Shown one piece after another: positions 20,701-27,173 of a DNA stretch of 32,161 nt; position 1 is the stretch's first letter; each line of letters begins with the position of its first letter. The position numbers and the translations under genes are program-made. Under the pieces are notes generated by a model. That model had not been told where the DNA came from, did not search any database, and saw nothing but the letters and a program-made list of their open reading frames with translations. The DNA comes from Patescibacteria group bacterium (GTDB lineage: Bacteria; Patescibacteriota; Patescibacteriia; Patescibacteriales; UBA12465), in the NCBI GenBank assembly GCA_027858435.1, contig JAQICS010000035.1, positions 1-32,161 on the forward strand, read 5' to 3'.

Positions 20701-20864
20701 TTGACACAGACTTTAAAATAGAAGGAGAGCCGTTAAATAGTTTAAATATTTCTAAAGATGAATTTTATACAGATACCAATTATCTAAGCTTAACAGCTTT
20801 TGATAAATTTGATTTCAAAAGTAATAAATCTGATGAAATAACATTTACTTTTGAAGAAGAATAA
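14757..20864 (+). CDS. giant (2035 aa) surface protein: pilin-like two-TM anchor, cysteine-rich modules, IPT/TIG-like, Big_5-like and C-terminal FN3-like domains
   Basis: 'ATRIINISLGFLGIIALIIILYAGFLWMTSGGNEEKIAKARKTLIAGVIGLVIILSSWGLASWLI'; TIG-like 'PLDGNAGQYVTIYGSGFGRTKGAKSVYFG'; Big_5-like 'RPEIVSTNPEHLADNVCRNASLRVQFNQLM'; tandem FN3-like C-terminus. Confidence 0.87.
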   Translation: MIKRKQIFKYLGFFLIFVGILAFRFVLAQNYGVDEVGTQLGGSLGETNTDPRALATRIINISLGFLGIIALIIILYAGFLWMTSGGNEEKIAKARKTLIAGVIGLVIILSSWGLASWLIKTISDTTNGTGGDITYEDGDSRSCGCVGYQLFNNGSWGSCLGEGDCSGPGGGLPESCDANGLVSGCQVDNDICGASAYCNDECVCETLGDSGDSCNLSGEEGVCQASDDLCGQYLTCNPDSCVCEGSPVITGISPVGGFCQNEQNKSCQDDSDCEDVCNLTAPNGAPSNFLTISGQNFGEYDPELSRVIFVGNNNLKEGVLPDTINPNCISFWRNDQIIIAIPEGAGTGPIKIIDYQDKSDQTNDEYGPIIPDFRSNNIVRPGLCEIDPVSGKLSAEISYSGVNLYNGRAYFGNYNSNVKALSSDFENNGLTGKSVIPNIEAGESGSFVKASISGNEENSNYLTFIKEREENEGSFISYFKPLDGNAGQYVTIYGSGFGRTKGAKSVYFGETEASYDFPEVCLNSVWSEDEITVKVPAGLEDDDYIIRVELDETSISTEELNPDSFEFDKNKDLKTSLCKIDPERGTINTEVSLWGEYFGDKDAEVLVSFNGSADYISEKVEKDGRADLLQTSVPEGAITGPVKVKKNNEYGNELNFTVGKCSSNSDCGGQFCCPEGTYKEGSCVSNFGGCYVDVPSSVYEWSFSTTFSETIPDADSCAGLAQATGFCSTGMCPNVPGMCSPYSGGEKVYGEDCSYDCTKVIGCRLGEKDCSYNVNLDKCLQILEGDESNNCNLEKDVEYEFNGETINTTATCNNNGNWEINVSTTCPENYDKGIGDICYNPESECRNCEDGLSCQLVGGSERCVSEKLCDEGSVCESENGLSNGQCVSITSASCECCCTIGKSARDCCSFQTESEVTVQLECGGTCGSASDVDNGYGVCGGCAAASDSSAELRDAACSCSGHSGQYCEVNDDAPEGYCTDCSSLSSEACVEHADVCCLDSNGTEETSDDICRGGVGDIITDNENSGDYGYCAYYDCSDDSTCASSTPLKVGGFLDVNKCETGCAVEDPCSGINNYEDCVNQATGNCCFDNDSNECKSGEAIDNSSDNDGYCAYYDCMENEDACDSSTPSKNGDYLGLNECEDACEDPQIGADLECVNTTSKIEACNTSLCGGSGLSCLTDTGALGPVGDSDCGVCCCDPSQENNNSGVDGNLICLANQGACTGGDRGLYCGCESDSQCGNIDAIGCGLDTCCHARPEIVSTNPEHLADNVCRNASLRVQFNQLMSAESVTDNVILIEEKINANEPCDNGTFIASANSIDGVYDDKINVFAKVSNFFKNTYRKVASLISPSFNRRALASPPSEDNLYCLVPGNASLENDENTSTIVYNSNTLLDASTNYYLVIKGDEVLDSNTGVFSLDGIGFNGSGYEGSEEENIKFNQVSYKNSHIIKFSTISDQETSGICLIDRMELEPVSYLFNTHDDALDSDELDEYGVDSFDTQADRDKVWTANAYSDSQVIRPVIGYYWDYNFTISNDEIVSGEKLEDMPDNQYFVSAQDEITDGHTKLNAVIDMNPYSEDGGCSFSSSCADNNNCCNDYLKGDGFSDISDIYVFICNNPWPKKSASGLWSPWKDTDDNCSVGDTNCNDFNYSFYYCRDAGKDGTFDDLPAVLNDPVIIGQKDNNDNLVCSSDRSATCESVNDSCGEDANNDGISDGICIWNVLKESYFFREELPSSGEITRVIDLKTGGAIKIEWQSNVEQVASYKIYYIKSGDSNISFKEVGTDVCNEIDSTYKCEVTLSGLENEINYSFRIGVISTGGAESQAINERIKMPTDKEEPPTPVGLSAEVEGDRVKISWEENEDDNDTYFYRLYMGTTSGIPGKSFDTSNKDDIEGNELNSLYISKEEFSSNINYLSLSAFDRYNNESEKTDEETIDVRPATPTDLNAELGEEGNNIKITWTENDENVYFYRLYLGNISGQYTKSFDTDFKIEGEPLNSLNISKDEFYTDTNYLSLTAFDKFDFKSNKSDEITFTFEEE
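17736..18195 (+). repeat. intragenic tandem cysteine-rich repeat (~80 aa / ~240 nt spacing, two copies)
   Basis: 'CCLDSN...DYGYCAYYDCSDDSTCASSTPLKVGGFLDVNKCETGC' and 'CCFDND...NDGYCAYYDCMENEDACDSSTPSKNGDYLGLNECEDAC'. Confidence 0.85.
20259..20861 (+). repeat. two tandem FN3-like repeats (~100 aa each)
   Basis: 'PPTPVGLSAEVEGDRVKISWEENEDDNDTYFYRLYMGTTSG...SLYISKEEFSSNINYLSLSAFDRYNNES' versus 'PATPTDLNAELGEEGNNIKITWTENDENVYFYRLYLGNISG...SLNISKDEFYTDTNYLSLTAFDKFDFKS'. Confidence 0.88.
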
Positions 20865-20881
20865 TTTTTCTATATATTTTT

Positions 20882-23800
20882 ATGAAAAAAATTAACAAAA
20901 AATCATTAATTAAAAAGACAATTGTTTTTTCTTTGCTTTTGTTCTCCTTTATAGTATTTTTTAAAGTAAAAGCCCAAACAGAAAATAATTATAGTGATCA
21001 ATCTGATGCTATTGCGGTTAAGGTAATACCAAATCCTAATCATTACAGTATTTCTACTTGGTATAGTAATCAAGGATTCATTGGCTCACCTCAATCACTA
21101 ACAGTGGATGGCTACGAGGCAATTAGAAATGGAAGAACGGTTTATGTAAACGCCGCTAATGTGTCTGATGATAAAATTTATACAAATATTTATGTGATTT
21201 CCTTCAGTCAACAACCTTCAGAAAAAACTGTAGATATTTTAGGTCAAATTGTTTCTCGTTGGGAGTTTAATGATAATTTAAATGAAGATTTATCTGAGGA
21301 TTTATCTGACAACCCAAATACTTGTATTATTTCTTCATATAATTGTGATACTGATGAGGATTGTAGTGAAGGTCAAAGCTGTTCTACGGAAGGCGAAACA
21401 ATCGGTACCTGTTTACTTGAAGAAGAAAAAAATTGTTTAATAGACGATGATTGTCCTAGTGGTTATTTTTGCAATAGTCCTAAAGCGATAGTAATAAGGG
21501 ATACTAAAAGAATAGGAATGTTAGAGGAAATGAAAACAGCTCTTTCAAACTATTATAAAAGAAATGGGAATTACCCAACTTTTAGCGCTGGAACATATTT
21601 AGCTGATAAGTCTATTTCTGTTTGGCCTAGTTGGAAAGAAAAAGTTTTACCAGAAATTGCTATGTCACCTACTTATACGGATGTAATTAATAGGATTGGT
21701 GATTGCCCAGGTTTTGATAAAGATACTTGTTGGAATGTTGAAGAAAGAAAATTTTACAGTGAACCTGATTATCAATCCTTAGAATTAGAATTACCTGAAA
21801 ATAGTTATGTAATGGTTTATACTACTAATTCAGAGGGTTCAGAATATAATTTATGCTCATCACTAGAAACTTCTAAAATAGAAAAAAGATTTGAACCAGG
21901 AGATTATAGTGGATCTGCTTGTCAAACAAACTTTACCGTATCAGGTCAAACAGGTGAGAATAAAGCGCCGGAGTTAGTTGATTTCTATCTTGAATCACAA
22001 TCAGATAATGAATTAAATGGATATATTAGAGTTAAAGATTTAAATAAAGATAATTTAGATTGGAGTTTAGATACAAGCATGTCAGACTGGTCAGGTTGGA
22101 TTTCTCCTCCTAGATTAATTGATACTAGTAGTAATTATGAAAAAAAGATTTATGCTGAGAAAACAGCTTATAATAATGGAGATCCATATAAAATTAAAGT
22201 TACTGTAACTGATGGAAATGGTGGTCAATATGAAGAAGAATTTGAAATACAAATTAATGAACCCGGTGTTTATATTGAAGCAGAAAATTCTACACACACT
22301 TTAAAAGTTGGTGTTCCTTTTAAATATTCTCTCTATTTTTCTGGAAGCACTTTACCAGAAAATATAGAAGATATTAATTATGGGATTAGTAAAATATCTG
22401 ATCAAAACATAGATATTACCAATTTTATTCAGCTTGAAGCTCCTAGGCCTGAAAAAGTAGGTATTAACAGATATAAGGTTACATACGAGGGTGACATTAA
22501 TCCAGATGATTACCAAAATGATGAATTTGCTGAAGATGTTAGATTGGGTTTTGAAATTTCAGTAGATGACAAAAATGGAAGAGAATTTAAAAAAGAATTT
22601 TATATTGACATTATTTCACCAAAACCACCACTTGATTTTAGTTGTCCATTAGTAACCAGGGTTAATACTGAACATACAAGTGATATTAATGAATATAGTT
22701 GTAAGATAGGTAAAAAAACTTATTTAGGCGGAGAGGTGGAATATTCTTTATCTAATACTCAAGCAAAATTGGAAAACTTTACTTTCAATGATGAAGGCTA
22801 TAATCCTAATATGGTTTACCTTGAAGGTTACCCAGGGTCAACTGGTTCGGTAAACACTTCAATTATTGCTAAAACAGTCTTTGGAGCAACAAGTACAAAA
22901 ATTTTTAATTTAAAAATAAATTCATATTGTGGCGATGGTTATTTGGGAGACCCAAATACAGAAAGGAAAGGAGGACCATACAATGATGGCTATGAATTAT
23001 GTGAAGGAGTATTGGGAATAACAAATAGTGCTACTAGTAGTACTATTAATATGCAATACGCTTGTACTGTTAATAGTGATACAGAAATACCACTGGAAAT
23101 TTCAACTAATAACTATTGTACCTTTAGCGGTTATTTAAGTGGTGGTGGATATTGCGGAGATTATTTTTGTCAAAGCAGCTATGAAGATACAAGTAATTGT
23201 CCAATAGATTGTTCCGATGATGTCGGAGAAGAAAATAATTATTGCATAGATAGCTCTGACTGTGAGCTTGGTTATAAATGTAATACTTTATCTGGGAGTT
23301 GTGTAATTGATGAAGATTATTGTGGAAGCAATGATGATTGTGAAACAGGTTTTGAATGTAATAGTGAAAATGAGTGCGAAGCAAAGTGTTGGAATAAAAC
23401 CGAGACAGTTGCAACTGTTAATGTATTTAGAGGTGATGCTACTGTTCCCGGTGAATACACACGAAAACCCAGTTCATGGGAATTTGCTTATGATTTTACC
23501 TATGATAGCTCACAAATTAACGATACTTTTATTAACGTAAATCAAACAAATGTATGCCAATGGGACGGAGAAAAGAATAATTGTACTGTGATTAGAATTG
23601 ATAATCCTTATTGCTATCAACCAGACCCCTTGGTGTGTCCAACTGGATTTAATGAAAGAGAGTTAGTGGAAACAGCGTATACAAAATGTTGGGCAGACGG
23701 ATTTAATGATTGGCCTGATCAAGAAATATTTGAATGTAGAAAAAATGTGCTTTTTGAAAGATGTTATAATGAACCATGTAGAACTAATACCGAAATTAAT

Positions 23801-24445
23801 GGTTATGAAACTTCTAAAGATATAGATGGTTTAATTGATGCAAGTGGTAATTGTGTTTATATGGATAATCAATATTGTATAAATGATAGTGAGTGTAATG
23901 ATGGTTATGAATGTACTAATCATGAATGTGTTGTAAAATGTTGGGACGCTGAAGAGCAAACTAAAACAATTCAATTTACTGAAGGTGCTGCAGTAAAACC
24001 TTATATTGATTATCCTTATTTTGATCAAACAGCAGGACCTGACGCACCTAGCAATCCCACCGTAAGTTTTAATTCTCAGCAAATAAGCAATAGCAATTCT
24101 AATAAAGAATGTTCACTTGATCCTGTAATAGACTCAACTGAAACTATAGAAGATTGTACAATAGTAAATTTAAATCATGCTTTATGTGAGACTTCTGGAG
24201 GAAATGAACCAGAGTGTCCAGAAGGATATAATAATTTAACTTTATTGGACGAAAAAAGTGATAATTATTATTGTTGGGGTGAAGCAGAAAACCCAAGCCC
24301 AGACAACAGTGGTATTGATTGGCGTCAAACAAAAATATATGAATGCACTAAGACAATAAATGAATTTTGTGTTGGAGAGGATTGTACTATTGACACTATT
24401 TCAGATGGTACAATTAATTCTAATGGAGAATGTGTTAATAAATAA
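20882..24445 (+). CDS. secreted cysteine-rich multidomain protein with an embedded pseudopilin (GspG-like) segment and a duplicated C-terminal domain
   Basis: N-terminal signal-like segment 'TIVFSLLLFSFIVFFKVKAQ'; 'RDTKRIGMLEEMKTALSNYYKRNGNYPT'; recurrent CxxxxDCxxGxxC modules; cadherin/PKD-like 'GENKAPELVDFYLESQSDNELNGYIRVKDLNKDNLDWSL'. Confidence 0.82.
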   Translation: MKKINKKSLIKKTIVFSLLLFSFIVFFKVKAQTENNYSDQSDAIAVKVIPNPNHYSISTWYSNQGFIGSPQSLTVDGYEAIRNGRTVYVNAANVSDDKIYTNIYVISFSQQPSEKTVDILGQIVSRWEFNDNLNEDLSEDLSDNPNTCIISSYNCDTDEDCSEGQSCSTEGETIGTCLLEEEKNCLIDDDCPSGYFCNSPKAIVIRDTKRIGMLEEMKTALSNYYKRNGNYPTFSAGTYLADKSISVWPSWKEKVLPEIAMSPTYTDVINRIGDCPGFDKDTCWNVEERKFYSEPDYQSLELELPENSYVMVYTTNSEGSEYNLCSSLETSKIEKRFEPGDYSGSACQTNFTVSGQTGENKAPELVDFYLESQSDNELNGYIRVKDLNKDNLDWSLDTSMSDWSGWISPPRLIDTSSNYEKKIYAEKTAYNNGDPYKIKVTVTDGNGGQYEEEFEIQINEPGVYIEAENSTHTLKVGVPFKYSLYFSGSTLPENIEDINYGISKISDQNIDITNFIQLEAPRPEKVGINRYKVTYEGDINPDDYQNDEFAEDVRLGFEISVDDKNGREFKKEFYIDIISPKPPLDFSCPLVTRVNTEHTSDINEYSCKIGKKTYLGGEVEYSLSNTQAKLENFTFNDEGYNPNMVYLEGYPGSTGSVNTSIIAKTVFGATSTKIFNLKINSYCGDGYLGDPNTERKGGPYNDGYELCEGVLGITNSATSSTINMQYACTVNSDTEIPLEISTNNYCTFSGYLSGGGYCGDYFCQSSYEDTSNCPIDCSDDVGEENNYCIDSSDCELGYKCNTLSGSCVIDEDYCGSNDDCETGFECNSENECEAKCWNKTETVATVNVFRGDATVPGEYTRKPSSWEFAYDFTYDSSQINDTFINVNQTNVCQWDGEKNNCTVIRIDNPYCYQPDPLVCPTGFNERELVETAYTKCWADGFNDWPDQEIFECRKNVLFERCYNEPCRTNTEINGYETSKDIDGLIDASGNCVYMDNQYCINDSECNDGYECTNHECVVKCWDAEEQTKTIQFTEGAAVKPYIDYPYFDQTAGPDAPSNPTVSFNSQQISNSNSNKECSLDPVIDSTETIEDCTIVNLNHALCETSGGNEPECPEGYNNLTLLDEKSDNYYCWGEAENPSPDNSGIDWRQTKIYECTKTINEFCVGEDCTIDTISDGTINSNGECVNK
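23321..24442 (+). repeat. tandem duplication of a ~185-189 aa cysteine-rich domain
   Basis: Unit 1 about 23321-23875, unit 2 about 23876-24442. Aligned landmarks: CGSNDDCETGFEC...KCW / CINDSECNDGYEC...KCW; CTVIRIDNPYC / CTIVNLNHALC; CPTGFNERELVE / CPEGYNNLTLLDE; EIFECRKN / KIYECTKT; GLIDASGNCV / GTINSNGECV. Confidence 0.88.
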
Positions 24446-24449
24446 ATAT

Positions 24450-24725
24450 ATGAATAAAAAGAAAATTATAATCCTTTCCTCTTTGTTGCTGGTGTTAATA
24501 GTAGTGATTGTTTTATTATTTACCTTAAACAATAACAACAAAGAAAATGAAGGTCAAAAAGAATATACTCCAATGTTTTTAAATGAAGAACAAAAACAAG
24601 AGTTTGGTTTGAACCCAGAGACCCGTGCTCAAGTTTTTTATGATGATAAAGGTAAAGCAATTTATAGAATAATTAGAAAGGATAGTGATATAATAACAAA
24701 TCCAGAAGCTGTAGATTCAAAATAA
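24450..24725 (+). CDS. small single-TM protein (91 aa), unknown function
   Basis: ATG at 24450, 4 nt after the upstream stop (the ORF-track start at 24360 overlaps the upstream gene); 'KKKIIILSSLLLVLIVVIVLLFTL' TM, then 'TPMFLNEEQKQEFGLNPETRAQVFYDDKGKAIYRIIRKDSDII'. Confidence 0.75.
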   Translation: MNKKKIIILSSLLLVLIVVIVLLFTLNNNNKENEGQKEYTPMFLNEEQKQEFGLNPETRAQVFYDDKGKAIYRIIRKDSDIITNPEAVDSK

Positions 24726-24727
24726 GT

Positions 24728-24756
24728 TTGGATAATATATTAAAATATTGTATAAT
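24728..24756 (+). promoter_or_regulatory. sigma70-type promoter
   Basis: TTGGAT - 17 nt - TATAAT; predicted TSS about 23 nt before the ATG at 24786. Confidence 0.7.
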
Positions 24757-24785
24757 ATAAGTAAATAATAATAACAATAAGAGCT

Positions 24786-25769
24786 ATGTTTAATGATTTA
24801 AATGAGGGTCAAGAAAAAGACTCTGAAAAAGTAGATGATATATTTGCTGAAACTGATAATGTTTCAGAAGATAATTCTGCTTCTTCAAAAGAACAAATTG
24901 AAACAAAAAAAGTTGGTTTAGCGTCTAACTCAAATAATTCGAATCTAAGCCAAGAACAGCAAGAAAACCCTAAAATTAGCTATGACGAACCCGAAGAAGG
25001 TAGTGGTAATAGTAAGTGGTTAAAGATTGCTATTATTGTGGTAGTGGCTGCTATTGTTTTATTAGGTGGTTATTTAGTATATTCTAAATTTATCGCACCC
25101 GATAATGTAAAAAATATTGATAATAACAATAACCAAGATGTTACAAATGGTAATAATGATGAAGGTGATGTAAACAACGATAATAATGGAAATGATAACA
25201 ATGACGCAAATCAAGAAAACAATAACGGAGAGGATAATTTTGTAGATCCTGTAACTGATGTAGATGAAGAAGAAGAAGATGAAGTAGATCTGCAAAACAC
25301 TGATACTGACGAAGATGGTTTAAGTGATTATGAGGAAATTTATATGCACGGAACTGACACAGAAAAAGCTGATAGTGACGAGGATGGATTATCAGATTAT
25401 GATGAAGTTGTTACTCATAAAACTAATCCTTTAAAACCTGACACAGATGGTGATGGTTTAACTGATTATGATGAGATAAATGAATATAGTACAAATCCAA
25501 TGGAAAAAGATACTGACAGTGATGGATATTCTGACGGTGAAGAAGTTGAAGCTGGTTACGATCCACTTAATAAACCAGAAGAAGATACTGGTAGTGAAAG
25601 TGAATATACTGATGAAGAATTAAAGAATATGGATAGCGACAATGATGGATTATCAGATTATGATGAGATAAATGTACATGGAAGTAATCCAAACAACGAG
25701 GACACTGACGGAGATGGTTATCCTGATGGTGAAGAAGTAGAAAATGGTTATTCACCAATTGGCGAATAA
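24786..25769 (+). CDS. membrane-anchored protein with thrombospondin-type-3-like Ca-binding repeats
   Basis: Acidic N-terminus, TM 'WLKIAIIVVVAAIVLLGGYLVYSKF', Asn/Asp-rich linker, then repeats of 'DTDGDGLTDYDEI...TNP'. Confidence 0.87.
   Translation: MFNDLNEGQEKDSEKVDDIFAETDNVSEDNSASSKEQIETKKVGLASNSNNSNLSQEQQENPKISYDEPEEGSGNSKWLKIAIIVVVAAIVLLGGYLVYSKFIAPDNVKNIDNNNNQDVTNGNNDEGDVNNDNNGNDNNDANQENNNGEDNFVDPVTDVDEEEEDEVDLQNTDTDEDGLSDYEEIYMHGTDTEKADSDEDGLSDYDEVVTHKTNPLKPDTDGDGLTDYDEINEYSTNPMEKDTDSDGYSDGEEVEAGYDPLNKPEEDTGSESEYTDEELKNMDSDNDGLSDYDEINVHGSNPNNEDTDGDGYPDGEEVENGYSPIGE
25302..25766 (+). repeat. TSP3-like DxDxDGxxDxxE repeats; first four on an exact 69-nt (23-aa) period
   Basis: Unit starts at 25302, 25371, 25440, 25509 (exactly 69 nt apart); two more units after a short linker. 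Confidence 0.88.
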
Positions 25770-25808
25770 TAATTTAAGGTATAAATATAATTATTATATT
25801 TTCAGCTT

Positions 25809-25970
25809 ATGGATGATAAAAAAAAGAAACAAAATAATTCTAAAAATGGAATTAATTTGTTTAAAAAAAAACAACCAAAAAGATTGTCTCTTAATTTACA
25901 TACGATGCCTAAAACAGAAACCGGTCATTTTCAAAAATGGCTAGTTTTGGGATTTTTAGTTTTTGTTTAA
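25809..25970 (+). pseudogene. truncated relative of the neighbouring TM-anchored proteins, or a 53-aa microprotein
   Basis: ATG GAT GAT AAA...'MDDKKKKQNNSKNGINLFKKKQPKRLSLNLHTMPKTETGHFQKWLVLGFLVFV*'; hydrophobic reading continues in frame after the stop as 'IVLLILFFI*'. Shares an 'HxMPK' motif with the downstream gene ('IVHNMPKEDS'). Confidence 0.5.
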
Positions 25971-26003
25971 ATCGTTCTTTTAATTCTATTTTTTATATAA
26001 ACT

Positions 26004-27035
26004 ATGTTTTTTAATAAAAAGAAAAAAAAGAATAATGAGAAAGAACAAGATAATACTGAAAATATTGAAGAAAAAGTAGAAAAAGATTTAATTGTTCATA
26101 ACATGCCTAAAGAAGATTCTCTTCAGGGTAAAACTTCTAATCCAGTTTCGGCTGGAAAGGTTAGTGTATCAAATATTGACAGCTCCGATAAGAAGTCAAA
26201 ATTAGTTGGTGTTTTAATTATAGTTGGAGGATTAATTTTAATATCTGGCCTTGTTTTCATCACTTACAGATATGCTATTTCTCCAGTAGCAAGAGATGGT
26301 AATAATCAAAACAATCAAAATGTAGTTGAAGAAGAACAAAAGGAGGAAAATAATCAGGAGGTCCAAGTAGAAGAAGAGGAAGAAATAATACCAGATGATG
26401 AAGTCGAAATTGAAGTACCAGATAAAGAAGAAGTAGCTACTAGTAGTGAAGAAGTAGAAGTGGAAGTTGAGGTTGCTGTTTTAGATAGTGATGATGATGG
26501 TTTAACTGATAAAGAGGAAATAATATTAGGAACAAACTTAAATGTTTTAGATAGTGATGATGACAGTTATAGTGATTTACAAGAAGTACAAAATTTATAT
26601 GACCCTATTAGTTCTGAAAGATTAGAGGATAATGAGAATATAGAAACATATGTTAATGATGTTTATTCTTTAAGCTTTTTATACCCAAATGATTGGCAAA
26701 TTAAAAACAATGAGAATGAATTATTTATTCTAGAAACCCTTAAGTCTTCATTTGTTCAATTATCAATTTCTGATAATGTTGATAATCAAGGAATACTTAG
26801 TTGGTATGAAACAACTTTTTCACAAAGCAATATTGATCAAGATAGTATAATTGATAAGGATAATTTTGAAGGAGTTATTGGAAGAGATGGTTTAAATGTT
26901 TATTTAACAGATAGTAGTAGAGAGTATATTTATGTACTATCATACACACCAGGAGAAGAAGAAGGCTTGGCATTTGAAAACATCTTTGAAATGATGATTA
27001 ACTCACTTAAAACATCAGATAACAGCGGTGAATAA
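26004..27035 (+). CDS. membrane-anchored protein with two TSP3-like repeats and a C-terminal PsbP-like/globular domain
   Basis: TM 'LVGVLIIVGGLILISGLVFITYRYA', Glu-rich linker, 'DSDDDGLTDKEEIILGTNLNVLDSDDDSYSDLQEV', then 'YVNDVYSLSFLYPNDWQIKNNENELFIL...'. Confidence 0.83.
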   Translation: MFFNKKKKKNNEKEQDNTENIEEKVEKDLIVHNMPKEDSLQGKTSNPVSAGKVSVSNIDSSDKKSKLVGVLIIVGGLILISGLVFITYRYAISPVARDGNNQNNQNVVEEEQKEENNQEVQVEEEEEIIPDDEVEIEVPDKEEVATSSEEVEVEVEVAVLDSDDDGLTDKEEIILGTNLNVLDSDDDSYSDLQEVQNLYDPISSERLEDNENIETYVNDVYSLSFLYPNDWQIKNNENELFILETLKSSFVQLSISDNVDNQGILSWYETTFSQSNIDQDSIIDKDNFEGVIGRDGLNVYLTDSSREYIYVLSYTPGEEEGLAFENIFEMMINSLKTSDNSGE

Positions 27036-27092
27036 TATTTAAACAAAGCTATTTAAAAGATTGTTATATAAAATTGTTATACAAGATTATAC

Positions 27093-27124
27093 AAAAAAAG
27101 GATGTTTTAAAACATCCTTTTTTC
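27093..27124. terminator. bidirectional intrinsic terminator between the TSP3-like gene and clpP
   Basis: Near-perfect palindrome AAAAAAAGGATGTTTT/AAAACATCCTTTTTT between convergent genes. Confidence 0.85.
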
Positions 27125-27173
27125 TTTTTTTGTCTCTTTTTAAATCTAAACAAGTTTAGATCTTAATTTTAAA

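Noticed and set aside
11969-20864. Conjugative or effector type IV secretion locus
   Set aside because: Only the pilin-like anchor is present; no VirB4, VirD4, VirB6 or relaxase-like proteins in the window.
23124-23414. 96-aa His-rich ORF on the - strand
   Set aside because: Antisense shadow of Asn/Asp/Cys-rich coding sequence; no recognisable domain.
25567-25758. 63-aa His-rich ORF on the - strand
   Set aside because: Complement of the DxDGD repeat codons (GAT read as ATC/CAT-type codons in other frames); composition artefact.
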